Shown here piece after piece: positions 19,817-29,600 of a stretch of 39,824 bases of DNA. Positions within the stretch are counted from its first letter, which is position 1, and the number at the start of each line of letters is the position of its first letter. The stretch covers positions 1-39,824 of the IMG/VR virus record IMGVR_UViG_3300032820_000030; one strand, given 5' to 3'. Below the pieces are notes generated by a model, which saw nothing but the letters and a program-made list of their open reading frames with translations, had not been told where the DNA came from and made no database searches. The stretch comes from a virus. The position numbers were made by a program, and so were the translations under genes.

Positions 19817-20004
19817 TGAACAAGAAGGAAATCAAGGCGGCGTTTCGGGAACACAAGATCCAGCTTGCCGCTGACGTTGTGAACCTGATTGAGGACAACC
19901 TCAAGAGGTCCGTCAGCAAGATGGCCCAACGCTGCAAGGACGGGAACGTCAAGCGGCTGACCCCGGACCTGCTCTGGGTCGCCCTCGGTAATTGGAGCAA
20001 CTGA
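19816..20004 (+). CDS. 62-residue possible single histone-fold protein
   Basis: Begins MNKKEIKAAFREHKIQLAAD. The start overlaps the upstream stop as TGATG and follows GAAGGAGATCGGTACT. The order is a short first helix, a loop, a long amphipathic helix (residues 19-47) and a loop rich in Lys/Arg (GNVKRLTP) into a last helix (DLLWVALG). This matches the alpha1-L1-alpha2-L2-alpha3 order and length of archaeal-type single histone folds, where R-K/T-P-x-D-hydrophobic marks loop 2. It is two residues shorter than an archaeal histone in my hand alignment. Could equally be a generic three-helix DNA-binding protein. Confidence 0.55.
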   Translation: MNKKEIKAAFREHKIQLAADVVNLIEDNLKRSVSKMAQRCKDGNVKRLTPDLLWVALGNWSN

Positions 20005-20006
20005 AA

Positions 20007-20333
20007 ATGGACACCGAAAGATGGGCGAACACGCATCGGAAGTGTAACGGCTTCGCCAGCCACTACGGGCCTTGCGGAGATCCGTACTGCTCGGACTGTT
20101 TTCCCGGCGGGCGGGTCTGTAACCAGTGCAGTCAATTAGACGGCGAGTGCGAGTGCGATAATTGCGAACATTGCGGCGAAGCCTTCGATCTTGACAAATG
20201 GGAGGTATGCCCGGACTGCTACTGCGAAGAGTGCGGCGAAGTCAAGGACAAGGACTGCAAGTGCGGAACCTGCCCATGCCCGGAATGTGACGCAGAATTT
20301 GAGGCAAAAAAAGAACGCCCGGTGGACGGGTGA
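20007..20333 (+). CDS. Cys-rich multi-zinc-ribbon protein
   Basis: 108 residues counted from ATG at 20007 (MDTERWANTHRKCNGFASHY), preceded by TTGGAGCAACTGAAA. It has more than 20 Cys, mostly in C-x2-C or C-x-C pairs (CGDPYCSDC, VCNQCSQLD, CDNCEHCGEAF, VCPDCYCEECGE, CKCGTCPCPECD). It should bind several zinc ions and may act as an adaptor or nucleic-acid-binding protein. The last codons overlap a terminator hairpin for the opposite strand. Role unknown. Confidence 0.8.
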   Translation: MDTERWANTHRKCNGFASHYGPCGDPYCSDCFPGGRVCNQCSQLDGECECDNCEHCGEAFDLDKWEVCPDCYCEECGEVKDKDCKCGTCPCPECDAEFEAKKERPVDG

Positions 20334-20346
20334 GTTCCGGGCGTTC
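20306..20346 (-). terminator. late-operon terminator
   Basis: On the minus strand a 10-bp perfect stem GAACGCCCGG/CCGGGCGTTC (20346-20337 with 20322-20313), 14-base loop, seven T residues. It stops late transcription before the plus-strand genes. On the plus strand no T-run follows, so it is one-directional. The plus-strand stop codon (20331-20333) is in the loop. Confidence 0.92.
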
Positions 20347-20379
20347 CGAACGGAAAGGAGTAAGCCGCAGTGATGCAGC

Positions 20380-20580
20380 TTATTTCTTTTTATAGGTTCC
20401 TTTGGCGAAACCCCGGAGGCCATCCTCCAGAGCCACGGCTCCTGCGCCGCCAAGCACCAAGTACATGAGATGGTCCTCACTGAGGCCAAGTTCCATTGAT
20501 TTGTTCAAAATCATAAGCACGAGTCCAACGACGACCAGAAATAGTTTCCTGCCGCCGATAGCGTTGAGTAAACCGTTCAT
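20380..20580 (-). CDS. small two-helix membrane protein, holin-like
   Basis: 66 residues beginning MNGLLNAIGGRKLFLVVVGL. Two hydrophobic segments (about residues 13-28 and 38-53) flank SMELGLSEDH, and the C-terminus is basic (GTYKKK). Size, topology and position at the end of the late operon fit a holin or holin-like protein. Sequence alone cannot confirm it. RBS is GGAGAATAA before the ATG. No endolysin gene is recognised next to it. Confidence 0.6.
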   Translation of the reverse strand: MNGLLNAIGGRKLFLVVVGLVLMILNKSMELGLSEDHLMYLVLGGAGAVALEDGLRGFAKGTYKKK

Positions 20581-20582
20581 AT

Positions 20583-20795
20583 TTATTCTCCCTTGAGATT
20601 GTTTCTGAGTAATGCACTAACGAGCGTTGCCCCCGCCACAATTAGACCTGTCACCGGGTCGCCGCTGGTAGCCACGGTCGTAGCCGCAGCCTCAACCGCC
20701 GGGGCGACCGCCTCCACTATCCCGGCGACCTCCCTGATCTCCGCCCCGGAGCAACCGCACAAAAAGACGACGAGCAGCGGACTACCTTTTATCAA
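20583..20795 (-). CDS. small predicted lipoprotein, possibly lysis-related
   Basis: 70 residues from TTG at 20795 (GGAGAAATTAG lies seven bases upstream). It begins MIKGSPLLVVFLCGCSG: a hydrophobic stretch ending in a lipobox-like LCGC, so Cys15 could be lipidated. An Ala/Val-rich middle is followed by GLIVAGATLVSALLRNN. Outer-membrane lipoproteins in late lysis clusters are often o-spanins. It overlaps the upstream membrane gene, as spanin pairs do, but the match is only by size and location. Confidence 0.5.
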   Translation of the reverse strand: MIKGSPLLVVFLCGCSGAEIREVAGIVEAVAPAVEAAATTVATSGDPVTGLIVAGATLVSALLRNNLKGE

Positions 20796-20994
20796 CTAAT
20801 TTCTCCAATAGCTCACAACAGCGTTTTTGATGAATGCGGATCTCGCCCAGTTGAAGAAGCATTTTAGTCTCTGCTTCACTCATTTTACCATTACCGTTTC
20901 GAGTTTTCACGAAGCCAAGAACCTCACGAATTATAACGGTTGCAAACACCGCAAAAACTCCGATGGTTGTGGCTGACATTGGCATATCGGTCAT
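20782..20994 (-). CDS. small membrane protein with coiled-coil tail
   Basis: 70 residues from ATG at 20994, overlapping the upstream stop as ATGA and preceded by TTTGGAGC. An N-terminal membrane helix (SATTIGVFAVFATVIIREVL) is followed by a charged helix (EAETKMLLQLGEIRIHQKRCCELLEKL). This type-II topology resembles i-spanins or XhlA-like lysis proteins. With the following lipoprotein it could form a spanin pair. Unproven. Confidence 0.55.
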   Translation of the reverse strand: MTDMPMSATTIGVFAVFATVIIREVLGFVKTRNGNGKMSEAETKMLLQLGEIRIHQKRCCELLEKLVDKR

Positions 20995-22337
20995 GCTCCA
21001 AAGGCCCAATAGAAATATCGTCTGTCCAATGTGTTAAGCGTGTCTCCAGAACCACCAATCCCATCAGGCGACCTTGAAACCCTGAACCCAGTCGGGGTGG
21101 GAAGCGGCCTGATTTCGGGTGATGCGGGTGGGTTGAGGTTGTCTATATATAGCCGGGTTCCCCGGGCAAAGTCCCACGCACTAATAACAGTTACCACGCC
21201 CGGTGAGGTTCCGGGGGTGAAGGTGCCACGACTGTTGTACATCCCCCAAAGAACTGTGTCGTTGTCGGCGACGACCGCCGACACTAGTATAGGTGAGCTA
21301 CCTACGCCGCCAATGCCTCGACCAAGCGGACCCTTGTATATTTCATAATCGTTATCTGTACCCTCATAATCTGACACATAGCCAGCGGGTGTATAATAGA
21401 CAAAGCCTGTACCTAACGCTTCAAGCAGGCTACCGGGAACGGTTCCAGCAGTGTTATTCGCTAGGAAAACATTCCCCCCCACCATCACCGTATCGCCCAC
21501 CCTTGCCCCAGTTACCGTAACGGAATCAGTTGCCCATGAGTCGGCGGCACACTCCCCAAGATCGGCTCCGTCGATTTCGGCGGTGTAGTTCGTCCCGTAA
21601 CCAAGCAGCCCATCCTCGACCATAGCCCACCCGCACGAATACATTGAGCCAACTAAGTTTGTTCCAGAACTCGCAACAGCCCGGGGGCCAGCCGGGAGAA
21701 CCCCGGAACATGCCACTACTGAGGAACCACCCGCCTGAGCTTCGCCAGATATGTAAATAAACGAAGGAGTGAAAGGCAACGCCACATCTAAAATCTCCAC
21801 GGTAGAGACTCCCGGCCCGGTCCCAACATAGGTTCCCGAAAAAACGCCCCCCCCAAGATTAATCTTACTGTTGCGAACATCGTCATCGTTCTGCATCTCC
21901 CCAACCCCATTTGTAGATGCAACGCCAAGCATCACGCTGAGGGAGCCGGGAGTCGCAGGCGGGGCTTGGTGGCTAACATTCGAGTTCTCGAACTGGAGGC
22001 TTACCACATCAGCCCCAGATAAAACGGCGGTCAGGAAGAAGTAAACCTGATTAACCGCATCAGTAGCAGGAGCCGGGTCAAGGGAATAGGTGATTGAATC
22101 ATCCGTCTCGACATATCGCCCCCCAATGAACGCCTTGCCAGCCGTGAACTGAACCTGACTCTCATCGATGCGGGAAATATCGAACCCGCTGATTACGAAG
22201 TTGCGGGGGGGGAGCGAGAGCGTGAGAGCCGACACATTCGCCTCGGTGACAATATTGCCGCTGCCAGTGCTGCCCAAGTTAATATCATTGGCCGAAGGAA
22301 AGACCTTCACGTTCGCTGCTGGTATTGTTGTCGCCAT
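20991..22337 (-). CDS. tail fibre or tail-surface protein
   Basis: 448 residues beginning MATTIPAANVKVFPSANDIN. The N-terminal 150 residues (FVISGFDISRIDESQVQFTAGKAFIGGRYV without break in strands) resemble the start of many phage tail fibre or appendage proteins. The rest is Gly/Thr/Val-rich and beta-like, with no enzymatic motif. The ATG at 22337 has no clear ribosome binding site. It lies last before the lysis-type genes and probably belongs to the receptor-binding apparatus. Confidence 0.75.
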   Translation of the reverse strand: MATTIPAANVKVFPSANDINLGSTGSGNIVTEANVSALTLSLPPRNFVISGFDISRIDESQVQFTAGKAFIGGRYVETDDSITYSLDPAPATDAVNQVYFFLTAVLSGADVVSLQFENSNVSHQAPPATPGSLSVMLGVASTNGVGEMQNDDDVRNSKINLGGGVFSGTYVGTGPGVSTVEILDVALPFTPSFIYISGEAQAGGSSVVACSGVLPAGPRAVASSGTNLVGSMYSCGWAMVEDGLLGYGTNYTAEIDGADLGECAADSWATDSVTVTGARVGDTVMVGGNVFLANNTAGTVPGSLLEALGTGFVYYTPAGYVSDYEGTDNDYEIYKGPLGRGIGGVGSSPILVSAVVADNDTVLWGMYNSRGTFTPGTSPGVVTVISAWDFARGTRLYIDNLNPPASPEIRPLPTPTGFRVSRSPDGIGGSGDTLNTLDRRYFYWAFGA

Positions 22338-22339
22338 AG

Positions 22340-22774
22340 TTAGGACACCGTTATTTCGTGGGCTATTGTGAGTTCGACCGCATCACTTTTTGTTATTGCC
22401 GGACTTATCAGGGTGCGGGCGAGTAGAAGCGTTCCCCGGAACAAGCCTTCCTCGGCAAGCACATTCCCATTCGCATCTGCCGACCCCAGAAATATCTTAT
22501 GTGTCATCTTTTGTGCGGTCGCAATCCTGCGGTCGATGACCCCCTCGGTTCCTGTTCCCCACACCTGAGTATCGAGAGCCGTGTTAGAAACGGCAGGAGA
22601 CGCATCCCCTGTTCCAAGGGCGATCTTCGTAGCACGAGTCTCCGTCCCGCCCATGAGATCCCGAACCCAGTTGAGGCCGCTAGTCGTCATCAGGTTATGC
22701 ATCGCCCGGGTGTCCACGACCTCCTTGGTCTTGGCATCCCGAATCTCGATAAAAACATTATTTGAAACTTTCAT
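22340..22774 (-). CDS. tail-associated structural protein
   Basis: 144 residues beginning MKVSNNVFIEIRDAKTKEVV. The form 'RDAKTKEVVDTR ... N(L/I)MTTSGLNWVRDLM ... IALGTGDASP' is typical of small phage tail or baseplate-associated proteins seen between hub and fibre genes. It lies between the large tail-tip protein and the fibre gene. No ribosome binding site is obvious. Probably part of the tail tip; role unknown. Confidence 0.75.
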   Translation of the reverse strand: MKVSNNVFIEIRDAKTKEVVDTRAMHNLMTTSGLNWVRDLMGGTETRATKIALGTGDASPAVSNTALDTQVWGTGTEGVIDRRIATAQKMTHKIFLGSADANGNVLAEEGLFRGTLLLARTLISPAITKSDAVELTIAHEITVS

Positions 22775-22786
22775 GGGTCAGTCAGG

Positions 22787-25426
22787 TCAAAGCTCTATGA
22801 AGGTAGGCGGCGGCGGAGAACCGGACGGCGGTATCAAACTCCCCACATGATACACGTTGGGGCGGTCTTTTGCATGTTGAGCTATTGTTTCACTTGACAG
22901 CGCACTCGGGAAGATAGCGAACTCATCAAGCCTCCCGACGAGCCACTCGTCCGCCACAATAGCTAGAGTGGTGGCCCAAGACTGCCCGACAATCACCGCA
23001 TCGGTGGTTTCCAGATTACTCATGGATATACGGTTAATGCCCCCCGCCAAAGTGGTCCCATTTATCTTCAGGCCCATGCTCTGAGCGTTGATGAACAACT
23101 CGAATGTCTGGTTTGTCTGGTCCCGCACAACAGCAATATGATTCCATGTGCCGGGGAAAAGGCTCGACCGCAGAGATAGTCCACTCCACTCAACACGGCG
23201 GGTTTGCGGGGTGCCGCCTGTGTCGAAATATAAGACCCTTATTTTGTCAGGGTTCCCAGTTTCCCCCACTCCATTATTTCTCTCAATTTGAATCTTGAAG
23301 CTATCTTTTTGTTCTTTGGTTCCCGCCTGAAAAATGCACTGCTTCTGTTCTCTTACCGCTGAAACCTGTAACCAGAAGCCAATAGTTACGTCTGTTTGGT
23401 TATCCAGAGATGTTGGCGGAATAATGATCCTTGAGTTAAACCCCAAGTTGACAATCCCTTCGACTACTCCGCCAAGGAAGAAAAAAGATCCTGCCCTCTG
23501 AATCGTGTCGGGCAGGTTTGGCGATGCAAGTTGCCGCCCTACAGCCCCTATGTTGCGTTGAGTCACCATGAAGGCTGCCGACCCGCCGTTGGCATTCCCA
23601 GACGAGTCCGCCACGGGAAAACTCATCCCGCCCGGCTCGTTTGGGTCGGAGGTTTCGTCACAACGATAATAGACAAGCGGGAATGATTGCCTGATGACAT
23701 CGGAATACGTCAGCACCGCCGGGTAACTTGACCCGACCTGCGACCCCGCACTCACGAGACATACGGTGTATGCATCGGTTGTATACGCACCAAGCGTGTT
23801 GCTGGTGTCGGGCGTGGGGAGATTGTCGGTCAGCGTTACCCCATCGTCACCGTCAGCAAAGATCATCACCGTCTCCCCCTCGGTAATGATGAACTTCCTA
23901 CCCCTGTTTATGAGCCGCTTGAAGAATGACTGCCAGCCGCCAAGCGACTCGCCATCAAGTGCCTTATAGCTGTAGCGCAGGGTTTCATCGCCCCGGTCGC
24001 TTGCGGAAAAACTCTCGATGAGGAAGTAGCCGACAAGCCCTAGCTTTGGCAGGACAAAAGTTTGGAATTGTCCCGCCCGAATGCCTCCTTCGTCCGTCAC
24101 AACAGTGGCAGTCTTGGGAATGTGGCCCAACTGAGTGAGTAGCCCCTCCACCTTGGTCCTCGCAAAGAGGCTGTCCTCGATCCTCTCATCTTCCTCGACG
24201 GCTTCATAGATACCAGTGCCGCCCTCTATGGCTTGACGGGCGGCGATCTCGTCGTCGTCCTGCGACCGGGCCAGAACCCTCACAAGCGGCCTATAAACAA
24301 TCCGCACCCGGTCATTATTCCAAACCACATCATCGTCAGCGAGACGGGTCATTATGTTGAAGGCCCGAAGCACAAGCTCGTCGCTGTTCTGTGTGATGGT
24401 GTTGTCACCAACATTCCAAGACCACTGTACAGGGTTTGGCAAACTGTCCAGCCCGACAGTTTGGCGGACCCACCCGGTGCCGACCCTTTGCGGTATATTC
24501 GCAATATTAAGCCCGGGCTGCTCGGCATCTTCTTCTGCCGCCTGTTCTTCACGTTCACGGAGTTCTTCTCTGGCCTCTTCTTCTTCGGGCGATAGGATCT
24601 GACTGCCACGGTTCACCCACACTTCCGGTTCGGCCCCGACAGGGAGGGCGACCGTAAATGTCCGGGTGTCGTTATCGCCTGCGAACTCTTCCGTCCTCCT
24701 GTTTGGCGAAACCTCAAGACCACCACGCAAATACTGACGGTTCCTGTACTGACTGCGGTTTTGCTTAACGGTTATGCTGCGATATGTCGGGGATAGGGCG
24801 GTGAGGCTGAACGGTGCCTCTACATCGATGCGATCTCGAAAATGAAGCTGCTTGTTGTAGTCTATGTAGAAAACGTAACCCACCGCCTCGGCCAGAGAAG
24901 AAAGGCAGGAATTAACCGTTTCGTACTGGAACACAATGCGGTCAGTGTAGCCGCCGTTCTGGATCTGCCCCGGCACCACGCCATCGTCTGCAAGGAACTC
25001 ATCGATAATGAGGCGCACGATCTGTCCGAAGGTCTGCCCATCGGCGGCAAACGACTTCGCCACGAGCTTGCGGTCAAGCAACTGATTCCAGTCCACGCAC
25101 CGGATGTTCATAAACATCGCATCGCTGGTGTAGTCCATGCTCGGGAAGTTCGTATCGGTCGATTCAATGGTTCCTGAAAAGACATTAACCTCATCAAACG
25201 TAACGATTACTTCCGACCCGACCGGGCAAGACAACGCCCCGGTAGCGTCGAAAATCTGGAAGTTGCATGTCGAGCGTGACCCAAGCGTCTCGGTGATCCG
25301 CAGAGAACTGCTCTTGTAGTAGCTCGACCGATCAACCCCGGCAATCGAGATGACCATCCCCGGTACTGGTGTTGGCGGGACAACACCTTCATCGACATGA
25401 GGTAAAAATGGAGGTTGGTGGCCCAT
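22787..25426 (-). CDS. tail-tip/hub protein with LamG-type C-terminal domain
   Basis: 879 residues. Residues from about 25 to 230 (MVISIAGVDRSSYYKSSSLR, strand-rich CNFQIFDATG) resemble the tail hub domains of siphoviruses. A charged coiled-coil insert rich in Glu (EEEEAREELREREEQAAEED) lies near residue 280. The last 300 residues have VYYRCDETSDPNE, GFWLQVSAVREQKQCIFQAG and GTWNHIAVVRDQTNQTFELF, typical of a LamG/concanavalin A-like glycan-binding domain. It probably contacts cell-surface sugars. Weak ribosome binding site before ATG at 25426. Confidence 0.85.
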   Translation of the reverse strand: MGHQPPFLPHVDEGVVPPTPVPGMVISIAGVDRSSYYKSSSLRITETLGSRSTCNFQIFDATGALSCPVGSEVIVTFDEVNVFSGTIESTDTNFPSMDYTSDAMFMNIRCVDWNQLLDRKLVAKSFAADGQTFGQIVRLIIDEFLADDGVVPGQIQNGGYTDRIVFQYETVNSCLSSLAEAVGYVFYIDYNKQLHFRDRIDVEAPFSLTALSPTYRSITVKQNRSQYRNRQYLRGGLEVSPNRRTEEFAGDNDTRTFTVALPVGAEPEVWVNRGSQILSPEEEEAREELREREEQAAEEDAEQPGLNIANIPQRVGTGWVRQTVGLDSLPNPVQWSWNVGDNTITQNSDELVLRAFNIMTRLADDDVVWNNDRVRIVYRPLVRVLARSQDDDEIAARQAIEGGTGIYEAVEEDERIEDSLFARTKVEGLLTQLGHIPKTATVVTDEGGIRAGQFQTFVLPKLGLVGYFLIESFSASDRGDETLRYSYKALDGESLGGWQSFFKRLINRGRKFIITEGETVMIFADGDDGVTLTDNLPTPDTSNTLGAYTTDAYTVCLVSAGSQVGSSYPAVLTYSDVIRQSFPLVYYRCDETSDPNEPGGMSFPVADSSGNANGGSAAFMVTQRNIGAVGRQLASPNLPDTIQRAGSFFFLGGVVEGIVNLGFNSRIIIPPTSLDNQTDVTIGFWLQVSAVREQKQCIFQAGTKEQKDSFKIQIERNNGVGETGNPDKIRVLYFDTGGTPQTRRVEWSGLSLRSSLFPGTWNHIAVVRDQTNQTFELFINAQSMGLKINGTTLAGGINRISMSNLETTDAVIVGQSWATTLAIVADEWLVGRLDEFAIFPSALSSETIAQHAKDRPNVYHVGSLIPPSGSPPPPTFIEL

Positions 25427-25428
25427 AA

Positions 25429-26607
25429 TTAACTAATGATAAACGTGTCATCCTCGGCAGGCGTTCCAGTGAAGGCCACCGACACGGTTATCGTTTTGCT
25501 CGATCCTGCGTAGTCCGAAATCACGGATGCTTGGTTTATTAAGGCACCCGATGTGAAAGTCAGGTTGCGCCGAACATAAGCGTCATCAGTGGATGACAGG
25601 GCCGCAGTGTCGGAAACAATCAGCGTCGAGCTTGACCCGCTGGCGGCGACCTCAGCCTCAACCACCGTGGAGACGGCCTGCTGCAACCCGGACACCCCGG
25701 TCGTTGATCCGTCAACCTGCACAATATCAGCATTAACCGTGGCGGGGATCTTGGCAGCGGTTATGGCCCCGTCAGCGATCTTGGCGGCAGTAATTGTGTC
25801 GTCGGCAACTTGATCGGCGGTGATCGAGTCGTCTGCAATCTTGGCGGCTGTGATTGCATCGGCGGCAATCTTAGCGGCGGTGATTGTGCCATCGGCAACT
25901 TGATCGGCGGTGATTGAGTCGTCGGCAATCTTGGCGGCTGTGATTGCATCGGCGGCTATCTTAGCGGCAGTGATTGTGCCATCGGCAACCTGATCGGCTG
26001 TGATGGAGTCGTCCGCAATCTTAGCGGCGGTGATTGCATCAGCACCAATCTTGGCGGCGGTGATTGTGCCATCGGCAACTTGATCGGCTGTGATGGAGTC
26101 GTCCGCAATCTTGGCGGCGGTGATTGCATCGGCGGCAATCGTAGCGGCAGTGATGCCCCCAGATGGGAGAGAAACAGTCGTCAGGGCTGACGCAGCTTGG
26201 ATTCCGTACCCGGTGCCGTCAAAATATTTTTCCATATTGGCGGCGGCGGCGGAATCCCCGCTGATCTCGCCCACATTCATCCCCGGCGGATACAATGTGT
26301 CGGTGGCAATAGCAAGAGGTTCGGCCCAATATGTCGATGTCGAGTGATACAGGCTCATTACGATGTGGTATCCCTCAGTGACAACATCGGTGCAAGTCAC
26401 CGAATAGACCCCGGCGTTGGTGCTGCCATTGACTTCCTCTACCGTTGTCCCGGTGCTTACGGAGCTACCACCATCGATTGCATAGTAAGCGGTTAGCGAA
26501 CCTTCCTGCCCGGTCGCAGGGGGAGCATATCCATAGAACCCTTGTGGGCCTCTCAGGAAAAAATAAAAAACTGCTGCTTTTTTATACGCAACGTAGGCTC
26601 TTTGCAT
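25429..26607 (-). CDS. repeat-containing tail fibre/appendage protein
   Basis: 392 residues. The N-terminus (MQRAYVAYKKAAVFYFFLRG) is followed by a beta domain (GSLTAYYAIDGGSS). Residues 155-285 are built of decapeptides following x-D-x-I-T-A-x-x-[IV]-A, organised as a 30-residue unit repeated almost four times. The C-terminal 90 residues contain VSTVVEAEVAASGSSSTLIV. Such regular Ile/Ala repeats form triple-helical or beta-solenoid shafts in phage fibres. It follows the tape measure gene, so it is likely part of the distal tail. Confidence 0.82.
   Translation of the reverse strand: MQRAYVAYKKAAVFYFFLRGPQGFYGYAPPATGQEGSLTAYYAIDGGSSVSTGTTVEEVNGSTNAGVYSVTCTDVVTEGYHIVMSLYHSTSTYWAEPLAIATDTLYPPGMNVGEISGDSAAAANMEKYFDGTGYGIQAASALTTVSLPSGGITAATIAADAITAAKIADDSITADQVADGTITAAKIGADAITAAKIADDSITADQVADGTITAAKIAADAITAAKIADDSITADQVADGTITAAKIAADAITAAKIADDSITADQVADDTITAAKIADGAITAAKIPATVNADIVQVDGSTTGVSGLQQAVSTVVEAEVAASGSSSTLIVSDTAALSSTDDAYVRRNLTFTSGALINQASVISDYAGSSKTITVSVAFTGTPAEDDTFIIS
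25735..26150 (-). repeat. 90-bp tandem repeat inside the fibre gene
   Basis: A 90-bp unit coding for 30 residues is repeated almost four times (about 25770-26130), with single-base differences between copies. Sub-repeats of 30 bp are visible (GATCGGCGGTGAT or CTTGGCGGC blocks on the plus strand). Copy number could change by slippage or recombination. Confidence 0.9.
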
Positions 26608-26618
26608 TGAAATTCCTC

Positions 26619-29600
26619 TTAAATCTGCGCCCCGATGTTGAGCCTGACCTCATCAGGCATATTACGCAGGACAGTCTCAGTTACAAGCTGCCCGTCCATA
26701 TATAAATTGATGTGCTGAGATCCACCCAAGCCGTGACGACCGGACAGAGGCACCACGGCCTCCGGGCCAGCCTCCCCGATCAGGGCAAGCGTGGGGTTGG
26801 TTACGATGCCGCCGTGTTGCAGGGGCAACGCCGCTGGTTGGGAAAAGGTATTTACCCCGGGTAACGCCGTATCGCCGGGCGTGATTGCCCCCGAACCAGT
26901 ACGAACAGCCAGCGCACCCAGAATAGCCTGACCCACGGCCAACGCACCCGCCGCAGGCCCGGCACCGGGAACTATCGCCGCACCAGCAAAGGCGTTGAGG
27001 TATATAAGCTCAAGGGCGTTAGCCCTCAATGTTGCGTGGGTTACACTCGCCGTTGCGGTCGTGAATATCTGCGACAAAAGCCACTGGGCCATCATCTCGG
27101 CTATTGCTGAGATGAAGTTCCGCATCATGTTGTTCCACACTCCCTTCATCGCATCCCCGAAGCTCTCGCCGTCCACAATGGCCGCACCAACAGCCTGCCC
27201 CCACCCGGAGGTGAAGTCATCAAGGAACCCAGTCCACGCCTCGGCAACCTTTGTAATCGAATCGCCTGCGTTATCCTTCCAGTCCTGCCAGTGTTCCTTG
27301 GCCTTCTCAAATGGCTCGGCGGCTGCGATCTGATCGTTGAATGTGATTAGCTGCGTGGTGAGTCCAATAAGCTGCTCTTGGAACTCTGGCAGTGCGAGAG
27401 CCGCCCCTAAGCCGCCAACCTCGGCCCCCTTCTCGACCGCCTTCTCCATGAGATCGGCTAATGCATCCTCAAGGACTTTCACCTTCTCCTTAGCCATATC
27501 CACGCCAGTAATCAGCGGGGAGCCGGGCGAGATCCCCGCAATTTCGTTCAGCGCACCAGCGGTCGCCTCAAATACTTCTATCTCACGGGTGGCATCCTCA
27601 AGCATGGTGAGGGATTCACGGTCAACGATGTCTTTTTTCTTCTTGTTGAGAGCCGCCTCCATTTTGGCAACCGATATGGTTAGGCGATTCACCAGATCAA
27701 GATAAAATTTAAGCGGCCCCTTTGTCGCATCCGAAAAAACCTTTTGGACAAGTACAAGGGATGTCTTGGCTGTGGATAGCCTCGCCTGAAAAACGGCGAG
27801 TTCTCCCTCGGACCCCTTGAAAGCATTCCCCAGTTTTATTTGGGCGGCTCCAAGATCGGCGTTGCTTTTTGCCATCAGAAGGTCGGTGGCGATCCTCACC
27901 TTGGACTGAGCAATAGACCGCCGGGTGGCCTCGGTTCCACCATCCTCAGAAGCCATTACTAGCTTCATCTGATCATCGATGGACCTCAACGCCTCTTCCA
28001 ACGCCACAACCGCCATCCGCTTGGCAGTAATTGGGCCAAGTGTTTTGTTGTAAGCGGCCTTTAAGTCGTGAATGGACTTTCCATGCAACCTTGCTGTCTC
28101 ATTGGCCTCTCCTGCTACATCCTTAAAATATTCCAGCAACACCGAATTTTTTTTGTGTGCTGGCTCAAGGGCTTTGAGAGCCTTTTTCTCTGCCTTCAAC
28201 TGCGCCGTTAACCTCTCATGGGACGCAGTTACAGTTGTCCCAATGTCAGCCGCAACAAGGTAATCCTCAAGAGCAGTAATGGCCGCTTTCGCTTCTTGCT
28301 TGGCGTTGTTCAGAATCCCATTGAGCTTTTGCTGCTCTGTCGCTGCGTCTTTCGCTGTACCCTTCCACTTCGAGTAAATTGCCCCTAGCCCCATGATGAC
28401 GAGTCCAACTAACCCCGCCGTAACGAGAAGTCTTTTCATCGTCATGTTGAGAATTTCGGTTACAAAAGTAAGTGCCTTGATGGAAAAAGCCAACATGCTG
28501 AGTGCGATCAGAATAGGGCCAATGGCGGCGAGAAGAACGCCAAGGTTCATTATAAGAGTGCCGATTATTGGTAGTTCCAAAGCCGCCGCCAGCCCAAGGA
28601 TGACTGTCTCGAACCCTGCCATCACCGCAATCAAAGCCTCGAACGCAGGCATGAGTGAATTGCCCAGTGCGATGGCGGCGGCGTTGATCTTCTGCTTGGC
28701 GATGGTCATCTGGTCGCCAATGTTCTTGACCTGCTTGTCAGCTACATCGGCGGTCGTGCCACCCGCAAGCCGCAACTCAGCTTCATACTCACGGATCTTG
28801 TCGCTCATGCCGATCAGGGCTTGAGTGAACACGAGTGACTTATCGGAGAATCCAAGGAGCTTGAGTTGGGCCTGCACCATCTTGGGCGACATATTCCCCA
28901 AGCCTTCCTCCAGTGACCCGATGATGTCTGCCACCGGGCGCATCTTGCCCGTCACTTTGTCGAATACGCCGCCGAACTTCTGCCACTCGACCCGGTTCTT
29001 CAAGCCCTTGGTCTTGAGATCCCTGAACACGATGTTCAGTGCTGTTCCCGCATTCTCCGCCTTGATTCCCTGATCGGCAAAAGCGGCAAGAACCGCAACG
29101 CCCTCGACCATTTCCTTGTTGACGATCTTGATGGCGGCACCCGCCTTGGTCGTCAACGCTCGGGAGAACTGTTCTGTAGTGGCATTGGCGAGTGTATTCG
29201 CCTTCACAAGAACATCGGTTACACGGGTCAGGTTCGCAAGGTTCTCCGCTGCGTCATCACTTTTCAGGCCAAGCGAACTCTGGGCATCCGCAGCAAGGGA
29301 GGTTGCCCGGGCAAGGTCGAACGCACCAGCCACGGCGAACTTGGCAACCGCTGGCATGGCCGCAATCGACTGCTCGGCATCAAGTCCCGCAGAAGCAAGG
29401 AAGAAGAACCCCTCGGCAACCTCGGCTGCACTCTTGGGGATGTCCCGGGCGACCGTCTTGGCCGAATTAACCATGTCCTCACGCATGGCCTTCGAGAGAT
29501 CCCCCATAATGGCGGTCGAACGAGTCATGTTCCGGTCGAACTCGGCTACCGCCTTGAACGATGCTTTAGCCGCCAGCATGATCGGGGCGGTGAACATGAA

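Noticed and set aside
20380-20994. holin, spanin pair and endolysin lysis cassette as a firm call
   Set aside because: The membrane proteins fit by size and place only, and no endolysin motif was found nearby, so these are reported as candidates.
25735-26150. CRISPR-like array
   Set aside because: The repeats are contiguous 90-bp coding units without spacers, and they keep reading frame.
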